Positions 9,133-19,378 of a DNA stretch of 57,784 bases are shown here, piece by piece. The translations under genes were made by a program, and so were the position numbers. Origin of the DNA: Gemmatimonadota bacterium. Its GTDB lineage: Bacteria; Gemmatimonadota; Gemmatimonadetes; Palauibacterales; KS3-K002. The notes below the pieces were generated by a model, which was given only the letters and a program-made list of their open reading frames with translations, was not told the origin of the DNA and made no database searches. The DNA lies in contig CP070722.1 in the NCBI GenBank assembly GCA_020350785.1, positions 2,882,604 through 2,940,387 of the forward strand. Direction: 5' to 3'. Numbering within the stretch: the stretch's first letter is position 1; each line of letters begins with the position of its first letter.

Positions 9133-10404
9133 GTGTCCCAAACAACAGTCGATCTGCAGATCTCCATCGAGGAGCCAGCGGCCTGGAGCCGCAAGCTTGT
9201 TATCACGGTGCCGGCCGGGCGCGTGAAGTCGGCGCGCGCCAAGGTCGCGCGCAATCTCGCGAAGCGCGTCCGCCTCCCCGGTTTTCGCAAAGGCAAAGTC
9301 CCAGTCGACCGGCTCGAGGCGCGACTCGGCCCTGAGATCGACCGCCAAACTCAGCAGCACGTCATCGACGAGGCGTTTCGCGAGGCGATCCAGGCAAAGG
9401 GCCTGGAGCCGATCAACGAGCCACGGGTCGCCAACATCAGCTATGACCGTGAGTCCGAGATGACCTTCGAGGTCTCCTTCGATATTCGGCCTCAGATCCA
9501 CCTGGCGCGCCTCGGCGGTTTTCGGCTGCGCCGCCCCGCGATATCGGTGAGCGACGAGGACGTCGAGGCCCAGCTCGGCCTACTGCGGCGCCAGCAGGCG
9601 CTTTGGAAGCGTGTCGAGCGGCGGCCGGTGGCCGGCGACAGCGTCGAGGTGGAGATCGTGTCCCTGGACGCGGAGCCGAAGACCCAGCAGGCCCAGCCTT
9701 ACCGGTTCGTCCTGGGCGAGGGTCAGGCCATCCCGGATGTCGAAGCTGCCATCATGACGCTGAGTCCGGAGAGCACCGAAGAGTTCGAGGTGACATTCCC
9801 GGCGGACTTCGAGAACGAAGAAAGACGCGGTTCCCGACAGCGGCTCCGCATCTCGCTGCGTCAGGTCCTCGAGCAGGAACTGCCCCCACTCGACGACGGG
9901 TTCGCCGGATCGGTCGGTGACTTCGAGGACTTGGCTTCTCTGCGTCAGGTCATCGCCGAGGACCTTCGCCGCCATCAGGAGCAAGAAATCGAGAGCTCGC
10001 TGAACCAGCAGCTCATCGACCAGATCATCGAGGCCAACCCCTTCGAGGTGCCCGATTCCATGGTCGATCGCTACGTCGACGCAATGCTTGGGCCTCCTCC
10101 TGAGGAGGCTGACCCGGACCTGGTCGAGAAGGCTCGCCAGGAGGCACGACCGGCGGCTGTCTGGGGTATCAAGAGAACGTTGGTCCTGCAGCGTGTGGCG
10201 CAGGGTCAGGGGATCGAGGCCACGCGGGAGGAGGTCCAGGACCGCCTGCAAGCCATTGCCAAGGCAGCGGGCAAACCGCTCGGCGAGGTCCGGTCGCGCC
10301 TGGCCAAGTCCGGCGAGATCAGGGAGTTAGAGCGGCGCATCACCGAGGAGAAGGTTTTCCGTTACCTGCGGGAGCAGTCGGAGCCTGTGGAGGGCGAGGC
10401 TTAG
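9133..10404 (+). CDS. tig: Trigger factor (ribosome-associated chaperone)
   Basis: About 423 residues, normal length. The N-terminal ribosome-binding domain is clear: ISIEEPAAWSRKLVITVP and the signature GFRKGKVP near residue 55 (the loop that contacts ribosomal protein L23). The middle domain is a weakly conserved PPIase-like region (FVLGEGQAIPDVEAAIM), and the long helical C-terminal domain forms the substrate cradle. GTG 9133 (MSQTTVDLQIS) is preferred; GTG 9103 in the same frame is possible but lies only 5 bases after the tRNA. The order tig-clpP-clpX is conserved in many bacteria and couples folding with degradation. Confidence 0.93.
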   Translation: MSQTTVDLQISIEEPAAWSRKLVITVPAGRVKSARAKVARNLAKRVRLPGFRKGKVPVDRLEARLGPEIDRQTQQHVIDEAFREAIQAKGLEPINEPRVANISYDRESEMTFEVSFDIRPQIHLARLGGFRLRRPAISVSDEDVEAQLGLLRRQQALWKRVERRPVAGDSVEVEIVSLDAEPKTQQAQPYRFVLGEGQAIPDVEAAIMTLSPESTEEFEVTFPADFENEERRGSRQRLRISLRQVLEQELPPLDDGFAGSVGDFEDLASLRQVIAEDLRRHQEQEIESSLNQQLIDQIIEANPFEVPDSMVDRYVDAMLGPPPEEADPDLVEKARQEARPAAVWGIKRTLVLQRVAQGQGIEATREEVQDRLQAIAKAAGKPLGEVRSRLAKSGEIRELERRITEEKVFRYLREQSEPVEGEA

Positions 10405-10443
10405 GCCTGTCGAACCGCTAGCACAAGGGAGTCCCACAACACC

Positions 10444-11061
10444 ATGCCGCTATACGCACCCTACGTGATCGAGCGTTCCAGTCGCGGGGAGAAGGTCTAC
10501 GACATATTCTCGCGCCTGCTGATGGATCGGATCGTCTTCTTAGGCACCCCCATAAACGATGAAGTGGCCAACATAATCATCGCCCAACTGCTGTTCCTGC
10601 AGGCCGAAAACGCAGAGAAGGACATCTACCTCTACATCAATTGCCCCGGCGGGGCCGTTTACGCCGGCCTGGCCATCTACGACACCATGCAGTTCATGAC
10701 GGCGCCGGTATCGACGATCTGCATGGGCATGGCGGCTTCCATGGGCGCGCTGTTGTTGGCGGCCGGCAGCGAAGGTAAGCGCTCGGCGCTACCCAACTCG
10801 CGCATCATGATCCACCAGCCCTCCGGCGGCTCACAGGGCACCGCATCCGATATCGAAATTCAGGCCAAGGAGATCCTCTACGCGCGTGAACGCATCAATC
10901 ATATCCTCGCGCATCATACCAAGCAGCCCTTAGCGAAGATTACGGACGACGCCGATCGCGACCGCTTCATGTCACCACAGGAGGCCGTGGAATATGGCCT
11001 CATCGATCAGATCATCACCAGCAAGGGCGATGTCGAAGCCAAGGATGACGGGAAGGCGTAG
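10444..11061 (+). CDS. clpP: ATP-dependent Clp protease proteolytic subunit
   Basis: A 205-residue ClpP. The catalytic triad is Ser99 ([13 protein letters not shown]), His124 ([10 protein letters not shown]) and Asp173 ([10 protein letters not shown]), with the spacing seen in E. coli ClpP. The N-terminal segment [20 protein letters not shown] includes a short propeptide and the axial-loop region. ClpP forms two stacked heptameric rings and degrades proteins fed by ClpX. The start is ATG 10444, with AAGGGAG upstream. It is followed after 14 bases by clpX. Confidence 0.97.
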   Translation: MPLYAPYVIERSSRGEKVYDIFSRLLMDRIVFLGTPINDEVANIIIAQLLFLQAENAEKDIYLYINCPGGAVYAGLAIYDTMQFMTAPVSTICMGMAASMGALLLAAGSEGKRSALPNSRIMIHQPSGGSQGTASDIEIQAKEILYARERINHILAHHTKQPLAKITDDADRDRFMSPQEAVEYGLIDQIITSKGDVEAKDDGKA

Positions 11062-11075
11062 CGGGAGGGTTTGAG

Positions 11076-12341
11076 ATGACGATGCCCGGCGATAAACACC
11101 TGCGTTGCTCGTTCTGCGGCAAGTCGAAGGAGAGCGTCAAGAAGTTCATCTCCGGCCCGAATGTCTACATCTGCAACGAGTGCATCTCGTTGTGCAACGA
11201 GATACTGGCTGAAGAGGACGAGCGGGTAGCCGCCGAGAGCATAACTCACATCCCACGGCCAGGTGAGATCAAGGAAGTACTGGATCAGTATGTGATCGGC
11301 CAGGACAGGGCGAAAAAGACTCTGTCAGTCGCCGTCTACAACCCCTACAAGCGGATTCACAACCATGGACTGGTGGAGGATGTCGAGCTGGAGAAGTCGA
11401 ACATCCTGCTGATCGGCCCCACCGGCGTGGGGAAGACCCTTCTAGCCCGAACCCTGGCGCGCCTTCTGGATGTACCGTTCACGATCGCCGACGCAACGAC
11501 CCTGACGGAGGCCGGCTACGTCGGTGAGGACGTCGAGAATATCCTGGTCCAACTGCTGCAGGCCGGCGACTACAACATCGCGCAATCGGAGCGTGGGATC
11601 GTCTACGTTGACGAGCTCGATAAGATCGCGCGCAAGTCCGAGAACCCCTCCATCACCAGGGACGTTTCGGGCGAAGGCGTGCAGCAGGCCCTACTGAAGA
11701 TCCTGGAGGGAACGGTCGCTAACGTTCCGCCGCAAGGCGGCCGTAAGCATCCCCAGCAGGAGTATATCCAGATCGACACCCGCAACATCCTGTTTATCTG
11801 CGGTGGCGCCTTTGCCGGCCTGGAGAAGATCATCGAATCGCGTATCGGCACCCGTCAGATCGGTTTCGGGCGCGGCAAAGAGAACCTGCTACGCGCCGGT
11901 ATCGACAGGGACGCAGCGTCTTACAACGCCTTCCACCACGTCGAGCCCGAGGACTTGATCCGCTACGGCCTCATTCCCGAGCTGGTAGGGCGCCTGCCCG
12001 TGACCGTGGCTCTGGATGAGCTCGATGAGGCCGCCCTGATCGAGATACTGGAGCGTCCGCGAAACGCCCTCGTAAAGCAGTATCAGAAGATGCTCGAGCT
12101 GGAGAGTATAGGCCTCAAGTTCGAGCCGGCTGCCCTTCGCGCCATCGCACGCAGAGCGATCGATCGCGGGACCGGCGCCCGAGGGCTGAGAGCAATCATA
12201 GAAGAAGTGATGCTGGACATCATGTTCGAGCTTCCGTCCCGAGAGGATGTCCGCGAGGTCGTCATCACCGAGGAGTGCGTCGAGCACAAGGCCGCGCCAA
12301 TTCTGAGCCTCGAGCCGGAAGCGCAGCGCAAAGAAGCCTGA
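11076..12341 (+). CDS. clpX: ClpX, ATPase subunit of the Clp protease
   Basis: A 421-residue AAA+ unfoldase. The N-terminal zinc-binding domain has four cysteines (CSFCGKS and CNECISLC). Walker A is [11 protein letters not shown], the pore loop is GYVGEDVE, and Walker B is [10 protein letters not shown]. The sensor and C-terminal small domain follow ([24 protein letters not shown]). It recognises tagged substrates, unfolds them and passes them to ClpP. The start is ATG 11076, with GGGAGG seven bases upstream; the gene is 14 bases behind clpP, so the two are translated from one mRNA. Confidence 0.97.
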   Translation: MTMPGDKHLRCSFCGKSKESVKKFISGPNVYICNECISLCNEILAEEDERVAAESITHIPRPGEIKEVLDQYVIGQDRAKKTLSVAVYNPYKRIHNHGLVEDVELEKSNILLIGPTGVGKTLLARTLARLLDVPFTIADATTLTEAGYVGEDVENILVQLLQAGDYNIAQSERGIVYVDELDKIARKSENPSITRDVSGEGVQQALLKILEGTVANVPPQGGRKHPQQEYIQIDTRNILFICGGAFAGLEKIIESRIGTRQIGFGRGKENLLRAGIDRDAASYNAFHHVEPEDLIRYGLIPELVGRLPVTVALDELDEAALIEILERPRNALVKQYQKMLELESIGLKFEPAALRAIARRAIDRGTGARGLRAIIEEVMLDIMFELPSREDVREVVITEECVEHKAAPILSLEPEAQRKEA

Positions 12342-12363
12342 GCCCCTTTAACCCCGTCTAGCC

Positions 12364-13005
12364 ATGAGCCCTTATCTCGTCCGTTCTCTTTGCTCCCTGG
12401 CCGCCGCCGGCCTTCTCAGCGCCTGCTCCGCGGGCGCGCCCGCCAGCGACGGACCCGCTCCCGAAACGGAAGCGATGTCCGAGAACCAGTTGCCACCACC
12501 GGGCTACGGCACCCTCAGGCAGGATGCGTTCACCATCGCCCTCGCCCAGGGACCCCTCCAGATCAAGGTCACACCCCTGGATGAGAGCGTGATCCGCCTG
12601 GCCGCCCCCGACACCTACCAGCGCCTCCACGGCCTGGTCGCCTCACGCTCTCAGCAGATCGGTGAGCTCGCCGCTCGAGCCGGACTGCGAGACGAGCCTG
12701 CCGTCTTCCTGGTCTCATTCTTTACCCGGGACCAACAGGTCACCTACGAGCCGACCGCCCTCCAACTGCTCAGCCGAGGGATCCTTTACCGGCCGGCCGA
12801 TATCTTGCCCCTCACGCCACAGTGGGGCCGGCAGCAGCTCATGCAACAGGAGACCCAGACGGCGCTCTACGTCTTCGACCCCAGCATCGATTTGGATGTG
12901 ACTTTCGAGGTCGAGTATGCGGGTCAGAGATCCCTGGCGTGGGCTTCGATCATCCGAATACTGCAGGCCGAGCGAGGACGCGTCGTGGGGCGGGCCAAGG
13001 GCTGA
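12364..13005 (+). CDS. Predicted lipoprotein of unknown function
   Basis: 213 residues with a type II signal peptide ending in the lipobox LLSAC (Cys21), so a lipid-anchored envelope protein is expected. The mature part has no family I recognise. It starts with a Pro/Ser/Glu-rich linker and then a folded-looking region with alternating strands (ITLY-type segments such as TALYVFDPSIDLDVTFEVEY). It begins 22 bases after clpX and may be read from the same transcript. It converges on the sigma-54 regulator gene with 9 bases between the stops. Confidence 0.75.
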   Translation: MSPYLVRSLCSLAAAGLLSACSAGAPASDGPAPETEAMSENQLPPPGYGTLRQDAFTIALAQGPLQIKVTPLDESVIRLAAPDTYQRLHGLVASRSQQIGELAARAGLRDEPAVFLVSFFTRDQQVTYEPTALQLLSRGILYRPADILPLTPQWGRQQLMQQETQTALYVFDPSIDLDVTFEVEYAGQRSLAWASIIRILQAERGRVVGRAKG

Positions 13006-13014
13006 GCCAGAGCA

Positions 13015-14634
13015 TCAATCGTCTATTCGGTACTCTCTCAACTTTCGATAGAGGGTCCGTTCGCCGATGCCCAGCTGCTCCGAGGCGCGGCGGCGATTGC
13101 CTCCAACAGCCTTCAACGTCGCGACGATCGCCGCTCGCTCGATCTCTTCCATGCTCATCCCAGGCCGGAAGGTGATAACGTCTCCAAACTCGCTGCTCTC
13201 CTCCCCCGCACCACCCTCTTCCGCTCCGACCTCGATCACCTGAGGTTCGCGGTCGGCCGCTTCCGGTCTCGCTGCCCGCCCGACGGCCGCCGACTCGACG
13301 GGCCGCGTCAGTTCGGGGTGCCGCCTCTTGTAGGCCTCAAACTCCCGGCGAAGATCCTCGACGTCGAACTTCAGATCGACCAACGTTCGGAATATCAGCT
13401 CGAGCTCGGGCAGCTGTGCGGCCGCCAGCCGCTCGGAAGTCAGCGATTCGCTTCGAACAACCCCCGGCGCGGAGGTCAACCGCGTCGGCAGCGCCCGTCC
13501 GTAGCTCCGGCGCACCTCGGGAGGGATGTCCGCGGAACGGATCGTGCCGCCTGGCGCCAGGACGACCATCGACTCGATTAGATTGCGAAGCTCGCGGACA
13601 TTGCCGGGCCACTCGTACCGGACCAACATGTCCATCGCGTCCGGCGCGATTCCCTTGAACTCACGCTGGTGCTCACGGCTGAACTCTCTGATGAACTCGT
13701 GAACGAGCAGCGCGATATCGGCCCTACGCTCGCGAAGCGGTGGCAAATCGATGTGCAGAACGTTGATGCGATAGTACAGATCTCGTCGGAACTCTTGAGT
13801 CTCCACCGCCTGGCGCAGGTCGCGGTTGGTAGCCGCGATCACTCGCACATCCACCTTGATCGAGTCGCTGCCGCCGACTCGCATGAACTCACGCTCCTCG
13901 AGCACACGCAGCAGTCGAGTCTGCGGTCCCAACGGCATCTCGGCGATCTCGTCCAGGAACATCGTTCCACCATTGGCAAGCTCGAACATACCCTTGCGCA
14001 GGGCGTTGGCTCCCGTGAAAGCGCCTTTCTCGTGGCCGAACAGCTCCGATTCAAGAAGAGTCTCGGGTAGGGCAGCAATATTGACCGCAATGAAAGGCTT
14101 GCCGCGTCGCGGTGACAGCCGATGCAGGCCACGCGCTACCAGCTCCTTACCCGTCCCGCTCTCACCGGTGATCAGCACCGTCGATCCCACCGGCGCTATC
14201 TGCGAGACCCGCTCCACGACCTCCTGAATCGCCGAGGAGTTACCGACGATCCCCAGCTCCGTCTGAAGGCTCTTGCGATGAATCAGTCGATGGACGACGA
14301 GTACTACCTCATCGGAATCGAAGGGCTTGACGAAGACCTCGTCGAGACGCAGCTCGGCAGCCTCATCCGGAGCCACTCTATCGCCGCCCTCGATCAGCGC
14401 CACTATCGGCACATGCGGCGCTTCATCGGACACGGCGGTGATCAACGAACGCACCCCCTGCTGGCGCACCCCGCCGCTAACGATGAGAGCCGCGGGAGTA
14501 TCGCCAAGCTCACGCAACACGCCGATCGCATCCTCACGGCCGCTAACGAACCGAACCGCATCGCTAGTCTGAAAGGCTCGCTCCAGCCGTCCTGCGCTGT
14601 CCGTGTCGTCGGTGGTTATCAGTAAGATCGCCAT
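13015..14634 (-). CDS. Sigma-54-dependent activator with degenerate receiver domain
   Basis: 539 residues. Residues 1-120 have a receiver-like fold, but the expected phosphoacceptor aspartate is replaced by Ser53 ([13 protein letters not shown]), while the Lys of VFVKPF is kept. The AAA+ domain follows (about 128-365), with Walker A GESGTGKE, the sigma-54 contact motif GAFTGA (204-209) and Walker [14 protein letters not shown] long linker (about 400-480) contains a helix [19 protein letters not shown] of the kind seen in a group of Bacteroidota activators. A Fis-type helix-turn-helix closes the protein ([21 protein letters not shown]). No histidine kinase is adjacent. The start is ATG 14634, after an upstream GTG/ATG choice that is less likely. 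Confidence 0.9.
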   Translation of the reverse strand: MAILLITTDDTDSAGRLERAFQTSDAVRFVSGREDAIGVLRELGDTPAALIVSGGVRQQGVRSLITAVSDEAPHVPIVALIEGGDRVAPDEAAELRLDEVFVKPFDSDEVVLVVHRLIHRKSLQTELGIVGNSSAIQEVVERVSQIAPVGSTVLITGESGTGKELVARGLHRLSPRRGKPFIAVNIAALPETLLESELFGHEKGAFTGANALRKGMFELANGGTMFLDEIAEMPLGPQTRLLRVLEEREFMRVGGSDSIKVDVRVIAATNRDLRQAVETQEFRRDLYYRINVLHIDLPPLRERRADIALLVHEFIREFSREHQREFKGIAPDAMDMLVRYEWPGNVRELRNLIESMVVLAPGGTIRSADIPPEVRRSYGRALPTRLTSAPGVVRSESLTSERLAAAQLPELELIFRTLVDLKFDVEDLRREFEAYKRRHPELTRPVESAAVGRAARPEAADREPQVIEVGAEEGGAGEESSEFGDVITFRPGMSMEEIERAAIVATLKAVGGNRRRASEQLGIGERTLYRKLREYRIDD

Positions 14635-14668
14635 CAGGTGCCCGCCGTGCTGACCGTCGTACCGCACG

Positions 14669-15151
14669 TCAATCGTGCGCCGTTCGCCCCTGCAATAAGT
14701 CGACGGCGTGCGGGACGAGAGCCTCCAAGGTCTCCAGCCCCTCCCTCACGCCCGCCGGGCTGCCGGGAAGATTCACGATAAGCGTGCGCCCTCGAATTCC
14801 CGATAGCCCCCGGCTCAAGGCAGCGAAGGCCGTCTTCTCGCGACCTTTGGCTCGCAGCGCTTCCGTCAGCCCCGGTGTCGGCCGCTCCAACACAGCCTCC
14901 GTGGCCTCGGGCGTCACATCTCGCGGCCCAAGACCCGTACCCCCGGTCGTAAGAATCAGATCGATGACGCCGCTATCACTCCAATTGGACAGAGCGGCCG
15001 CGATTTCGGTGGTTTCGTCGGGCACGACCCGCTCGTCCGCCAAACTCCAGCCACACGAATCGATCCAGGCAGCGATCGTTTGGCCAGAAACATCTCGGCG
15101 CGTGCCAGCCGCTACACCGTCGCTGACCGTGAGCACAGCAACGCGAATCAC
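14669..15151 (-). CDS. MoaB/Mog-family molybdopterin adenylyltransferase
   Basis: 160 residues of the MoCF-binding fold. Typical features are [20 protein letters not shown] at the N-terminus, the conserved [20 protein letters not shown] loop, and [15 protein letters not shown]. Enzymes of this family adenylate molybdopterin before metal insertion (Mog) or have an unresolved role (MoaB); the sequence does not separate the two. The start is GTG 15151, overlapping the gcvT stop by four bases (GTGA), so translation is coupled. No other molybdenum cofactor genes are in the window. Confidence 0.87.
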   Translation of the reverse strand: MIRVAVLTVSDGVAAGTRRDVSGQTIAAWIDSCGWSLADERVVPDETTEIAAALSNWSDSGVIDLILTTGGTGLGPRDVTPEATEAVLERPTPGLTEALRAKGREKTAFAALSRGLSGIRGRTLIVNLPGSPAGVREGLETLEALVPHAVDLLQGRTAHD

Positions 15152-16263
15152 CGCTTGATCGACCCGTCTTTGTAGAAGGGCATTCTCACGACCTCAGCCG
15201 CTACGGCACGACCTCGTATCACCACCTCGATCGGCGTGCCAGGTTCGGTCGCCGATATTGGCAGATAGACCGTACCGATCCCCTGACCTACCGAGGGCCC
15301 GACGCTGCCACTCCTAACTGTAGCCACCGCCGAGCCCTCGACCCTGACCTCGTAGCCCGGACGCGGGAAGCCTCGCTCCCTCAGGACGAACCCAGAGAGT
15401 CGGCGCTCAATCCCCCTCGCCTTCAGCGCCGCCAGCGCCCCTCGGCCCACGAAATCACCCTTATCGAGCTTGACCGTCCAACCCAGACCAGCCTCGAGGG
15501 GCGTAGTCTCATCATCTATGTCGTTGCCGTAGAGTGGGTAACCCATCTCCAGGCGCAGAGTGTCGCGGGCGCCAAGTCCAGCCGGCAGTAGCGTGCCCGA
15601 TCCCGCCTCCAACAATTCCGTCCAGATCCGTGAAGCTGCCGGCGCCTCACAATACAGCTCGAACCCGTCCTCGCCGGTGTAACCGGTTCGACTGACCACG
15701 CACGGGACTTCCGCCACCCGACCCTCGCCAAAGTGGTAGTAGCCGATGCGCGATAGATCGATATCGCTCAGCGGCTGAAGTATCTCCGCACTTTTCGGGC
15801 CCTGTAGGGCGATGAGAGCGATCGACTCGCTCTCATCGCTCAGCTCCACATCAAGCTTCCCGTAGCCGCCCAGGCGACTCTCGATCCAGTCGAAGTCCTT
15901 CGTGATGTTCGCCGCATTGACGACAAGCCGAATACGGTCGGCGAACTTGTAGACGAGAAGATCATCAACGATACCCCCATCCTCCCGGCACATCATCGTA
16001 TACTGCGCTTGCCCGGGCCCCAGGCGCGACACGTCGTTCGTCACCACGTGATTGACGAAAACCTCGGCATCGTCTCCCGTGAGCATGAACTCGCCCATGT
16101 GAGAGACGTCGAACAGGCCCGCCCGCTCCCGGACCGCCCGGTGTTCGCTCGCCACTCCAGAGGGGTACTGCACCGGCATCTCGAAGCCGGCGAAGGGGAC
16201 TAGCTTGGCTCCGAGTTGCACGTGGTCCGCATAGAGCGGTGTCCGTTTGAGCTTGGTCGCCAT
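15148..16263 (-). CDS. gcvT: Aminomethyltransferase (glycine cleavage T protein)
   Basis: 371 residues, normal for GcvT. It moves the methylene group from the H-protein aminomethyl-lipoyl arm to tetrahydrofolate. Recognisable segments are the start [46 protein letters not shown] (folate-binding region) and [20 protein letters not shown]. The start is ATG 16263, with GGAGG five bases upstream; 25 upstream open codons are discarded. The genes for the H and P proteins are not nearby, though gcvT is usually clustered with them. A promoter candidate lies at 16317-16346. Confidence 0.94.
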   Translation of the reverse strand: MATKLKRTPLYADHVQLGAKLVPFAGFEMPVQYPSGVASEHRAVRERAGLFDVSHMGEFMLTGDDAEVFVNHVVTNDVSRLGPGQAQYTMMCREDGGIVDDLLVYKFADRIRLVVNAANITKDFDWIESRLGGYGKLDVELSDESESIALIALQGPKSAEILQPLSDIDLSRIGYYHFGEGRVAEVPCVVSRTGYTGEDGFELYCEAPAASRIWTELLEAGSGTLLPAGLGARDTLRLEMGYPLYGNDIDDETTPLEAGLGWTVKLDKGDFVGRGALAALKARGIERRLSGFVLRERGFPRPGYEVRVEGSAVATVRSGSVGPSVGQGIGTVYLPISATEPGTPIEVVIRGRAVAAEVVRMPFYKDGSIKR

Positions 16264-16316
16264 AACGACCTCCGCCGTCGGCGTTGTCGATGTGTCCGGT
16301 GGATGATCCGTCTGCC

Positions 16317-16346
16317 AATTTAGCAGATGATGGGGCAAGCTGCCAA
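16317..16346 (-). promoter_or_regulatory. Candidate sigma-70 promoter for gcvT
   Basis: On the minus strand TTGGCA (16346-16341) and TAAATT (16322-16317) are separated by 18 bases. They score 5 of 6 and 4 of 6 against the -35 and -10 consensus. The predicted start near 16310 leaves a leader of about 47 bases before gcvT. It begins directly after the hslU hairpin. Confidence 0.45.
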
Positions 16347-16348
16347 TC

Positions 16349-16371
16349 CGGGGCGCTCCCGCAGCGCCCCG
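16349..16371 (-). terminator. Hairpin downstream of hslU
   Basis: A perfect 9-base-pair inverted repeat (CGGGGCGCT at 16349-16357 with AGCGCCCCG at 16363-16371) and a 5-base loop, 30 bases after the hslU stop. No T-tract follows on the minus strand, so termination strength is uncertain. Confidence 0.5.
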
Positions 16372-16401
16372 AACCGCTACTGGCCAGCTAACCTATTGTT
16401 A

Positions 16402-17874
16402 TTAAAGAATATAACGTCGAAGGTCTTCGTCCTTCACCACTCGGGCCAGCCGCTCGCGCACCAAGTGTTCGTCCACCACGATCGCTTCCTCGCCCATCTC
16501 GGGAAGGTCGAACATGATGTCCTCGAGCAGCGTGGTCAGGACGGTGTGCAGCCGACGGGCCCCGATGTTCTCCATCCTCTGGTTGACATCCGCCGCGATC
16601 TTGGCGATCTCGGCCACGCCACCGTCGACGAATTCGAGACTGGCCCCTTCGGTCTCGATGAGCGCTCGATACTGGGTGAGGAGAGCGTTCTTGGGCTCGG
16701 TGAGTATCCGGACGAAGTCGCGCTCATCCAGCGAGGACAGCTCCACGCGAATCGGAAAGCGACCCTGCAGCTCGGGTATCAGATCCGACGGTTTTGCCGC
16801 ATGGAAGGCGCCGGCGGCGATGAAGAGTATGTGGTCGGTACGGACCATTCCGTACTTGGTCTGAACGCTGGAGCCTTCCACTATAGGCAGGAGATCCCGC
16901 TGGACACCGCCGCGCGAGACGTCGGGGCCGCTGATGTTACCCCGCTCCCCGGCGATCTTGTCGATCTCATCGAGAAATACGATTCCAGCCTGCTCTACAC
17001 GGTCAAGGGCCTCGTTGACGACATCGTCCATGTCGATCAGCTTGTCCAACTCATCGGCCAGAAGCGCGCGCCGCGCCTCCGCGACTGTGACGGTGCGGCG
17101 TTTCGAGCGCTTGGGCAGCATCTCCTGAAGCATCTCGGAGACATTGTAGTCCATCCCCTCCATACCGGGGAACTCGATCACGGGAAAGCTCGTCTGCGTG
17201 ACTTCGATCTCGACTTCCTTGCTCTCGAGCTTGCCATCCCGCAAGAGGCCACGCAGCTTCTCACGCGTCCTCTGGCGGCGGTCTTTGCGCTGCTGTTCGT
17301 CGAGCTCCTCCGACTCGCTCCTCTGGTCGATGGCCGAGCCGCCGGGTCCGACCACGAACCCTGGCGGCTGAGACTCGCTATCCTGGCTGGCCGGCAACAT
17401 GATATCGAGCAACCGCTCCTCGACCCGCTCTTCCGCCGTCTCCTGAACGTCGTCTTCCCGCTCGGTACGCACCATGTTGACGGCGATGTCGGCGAGGTCG
17501 CGAACCATGGACTCTACGTCACGGCCTACATAGCCCACCTCGGTGAACTTCGAGGCTTCGACTTTGATGAAGGGGGCGCCGGCAAGCCGCGCCAATCGCC
17601 TTGCTATCTCGGTCTTACCGACTCCTGTGGGACCGATCATGATGATGTTGTTAGGCATGATCTCGTCCCGGAGGTCTTCGGAGACCTGTTGGCGTCGCCA
17701 GCGGTTTCTCAAGGCTATGGCCACCGCTTTCTTCGCCGCGTCCTGTGCGACGACATACTTGTCGAGTTCAGCCACGATCTGCCGCGGCGTCAGCTCATCT
17801 TGCATCGCGGGTCGATCCGACCGTGCCTCTTCGCCTGGCTTGTCGAACGGCTGTACCGATAACGAATCGCTCAT
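16402..17874 (-). CDS. hslU: HslU, ATPase subunit of the HslVU protease
   Basis: 490 residues. It is the AAA+ unfoldase that drives HslV. It opens with [18 protein letters not shown], followed by Walker [10 protein letters not shown] and the pore loop [11 protein letters not shown]. The intermediate (I) domain spans about residues 115-240 and contains a charged insert. Walker B is [13 protein letters not shown], and the C-terminus EDLRRYIL is the tail that inserts into HslV. The start is ATG 17874, sharing ATGA with the hslV stop, so expression is translationally coupled. Confidence 0.96.
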   Translation of the reverse strand: MSDSLSVQPFDKPGEEARSDRPAMQDELTPRQIVAELDKYVVAQDAAKKAVAIALRNRWRRQQVSEDLRDEIMPNNIIMIGPTGVGKTEIARRLARLAGAPFIKVEASKFTEVGYVGRDVESMVRDLADIAVNMVRTEREDDVQETAEERVEERLLDIMLPASQDSESQPPGFVVGPGGSAIDQRSESEELDEQQRKDRRQRTREKLRGLLRDGKLESKEVEIEVTQTSFPVIEFPGMEGMDYNVSEMLQEMLPKRSKRRTVTVAEARRALLADELDKLIDMDDVVNEALDRVEQAGIVFLDEIDKIAGERGNISGPDVSRGGVQRDLLPIVEGSSVQTKYGMVRTDHILFIAAGAFHAAKPSDLIPELQGRFPIRVELSSLDERDFVRILTEPKNALLTQYRALIETEGASLEFVDGGVAEIAKIAADVNQRMENIGARRLHTVLTTLLEDIMFDLPEMGEEAIVVDEHLVRERLARVVKDEDLRRYIL

Positions 17875-18425
17875 CTGCTCACCGATTCGAGTTCTAGGAC
17901 AGTGATTTCCGTATTCGAATAAACGCAGATCTCGCCCGAGATCATCAAGCTCTGGCGCACGATCTCAGCCGCGTTGAGCTGCGAGTGCGCGTAAAGCGCC
18001 CTGGCCGCCGCGAGGGCCATGGGACCGCCGCTGCCGATGGCCACGATCGAGTCATCGGGTTCGATGACCTCTCCACCGCCGGACAACAGGTACGAGTGCT
18101 GGGCATCGACGACGGCGAGCAGCGCCTCCAGCCTTCTCAGAATCCGGTCGCTCCGCCAGTCCTTGGCCAGCTCGACGGCGGCGCGGGGCAGGTTTCCGGG
18201 AAACCGATCCAGCTTCTCCTCGAACTTCTCGAACAGGGTGAGCGCGTCCGCTACCGAGCCAGCGAACCCGGCCAGCACTTTGCCGTCCTTGAGGGCTCGC
18301 ACCTTGCGAGCCTGAGCCTTGACTACCGTGTCTCCAACCGTCACCTGCCCGTCGCCGCCCAGGGCGACCAGACCGTCCCGGCGGACGGCGAGTATTGTCG
18401 TTCCGTGCATCTTGGGATAGCTCAT
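17871..18425 (-). CDS. hslV: HslV, peptidase subunit of the HslVU protease
   Basis: 184 residues, proteasome-beta-like. After removal of MSYPKMHG the N-terminal threonine (Thr9 of the precursor, in [11 protein letters not shown]) becomes the nucleophile. Conserved segments are [35 protein letters not shown] and the [14 protein letters not shown] helix. It forms a dodecamer with HslU caps. It starts with ATG 18425, 9 bases after the xerC stop. Confidence 0.96.
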   Translation of the reverse strand: MSYPKMHGTTILAVRRDGLVALGGDGQVTVGDTVVKAQARKVRALKDGKVLAGFAGSVADALTLFEKFEEKLDRFPGNLPRAAVELAKDWRSDRILRRLEALLAVVDAQHSYLLSGGGEVIEPDDSIVAIGSGGPMALAAARALYAHSQLNAAEIVRQSLMISGEICVYSNTEITVLELESVSR

Positions 18426-18434
18426 GGCCTTCCC

Positions 18435-19346
18435 TCATCTTCTCGGGTGAGCGACTTCGTATACTTGCCTGAGTCGCTCGCGAGATGTGTGAGCATACAT
18501 CTGAGTCGTGGAAAGTGATGCGTGGCCCAGCAATTCCTTGATGGCCATCAAATCGGCACCGCCATCCAACAGATGAGTCGCGAACGAATGCCGGACCGAG
18601 TGCGTGCTCAGCCCGCCTTCCTCCGCCACCAGCGCGATGAAGCGTGTGACAATGCGCTGAATCTGGCGACGTGACAGACGCGCGCCTCGATCCGACACGA
18701 ACAGTGGATCCGCCGGGCCGACGGCCCCGTGTTCCCGCTCTCGCTCCCGCCGATAGGTCTCCAGCGCCAAGAGGGCGCGTCGCCCCACGGGCACGATACG
18801 CTCCTTGCGCCCTTTCCCCTCGACCCTCACTCGGCGGCCTTCGAACTCCAGATCCGAGAAGTCCAGTCCGTGCACCTCGGACAGGCGCAAACCGCAGGAA
18901 TACAGCAATTCCATCAATGCCTGGTCGCGATGTCCCCGCCACCCCCCATCGGCCGACAACGATCCGACCATGTCAAACAGACGCGACATCTCCCGCTGTG
19001 AGAGATATCCGGGCAATACACGGCCCTGGCGTGGCGCCCGAACGTGACGCGCCGGGTTGCCCGCGATGAGGCCCTCACGGCTCAGAAAATGGAAGAAGCT
19101 CCGGGCTGCCGAAAGCTTGCGCGCTATCGATCTTCGCTTCAAAGCGAGCAGGGTCAGATGACTGAGAAAGGCACGTACGGTCAGCCGGTCCACATCTCCC
19201 CAAGACCAGGAGGAAGTCCCGAAGTACGAATCCAGGAACTCGTGAAGGTCGGCGAGATCGCGCGAGTAGGCCGCTACCGTGTGCCTCGAAAGCTGGCGTT
19301 CGTCTTCCAGCTGTCTCAGATACAGCTGTAACTCTGACTTCGGCAT
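18435..19346 (-). CDS. xerC: Tyrosine recombinase XerC/XerD type
   Basis: 303 residues. The N-terminal SAM-like DNA-binding domain (about 1-90) is followed by a catalytic domain with the complete active-site set: Arg154 (CGLRLSE), Lys178 (GKGRKER), His249 and Arg252 (THSVRHSFATHLL), His275 (LGHASLS) and Tyr284 (TQMYAH). Such enzymes resolve chromosome dimers at dif. The placement between trmFO and hslV favours the chromosomal XerC role over a mobile-element integrase, and no att sites or phage genes are nearby. XerC versus XerD is not settled by sequence alone. Confidence 0.9.
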   Translation of the reverse strand: MPKSELQLYLRQLEDERQLSRHTVAAYSRDLADLHEFLDSYFGTSSWSWGDVDRLTVRAFLSHLTLLALKRRSIARKLSAARSFFHFLSREGLIAGNPARHVRAPRQGRVLPGYLSQREMSRLFDMVGSLSADGGWRGHRDQALMELLYSCGLRLSEVHGLDFSDLEFEGRRVRVEGKGRKERIVPVGRRALLALETYRREREREHGAVGPADPLFVSDRGARLSRRQIQRIVTRFIALVAEEGGLSTHSVRHSFATHLLDGGADLMAIKELLGHASLSTTQMYAHTSRERLRQVYEVAHPRR

Positions 19347-19378
19347 TCCTGAACGGCCCCCGATTCACCCACGTCTTG

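Noticed and set aside
16327..17862. 511-codon plus-strand frame opposite hslU
   Set aside because: Antisense shadow of a well-conserved gene, with no start signals.
18435..19346. Tyrosine recombinase as sign of an integrated element
   Set aside because: Its place in the topA-trmFO-xerC-hslVU order and the lack of att repeats or phage genes point to the housekeeping Xer enzyme.
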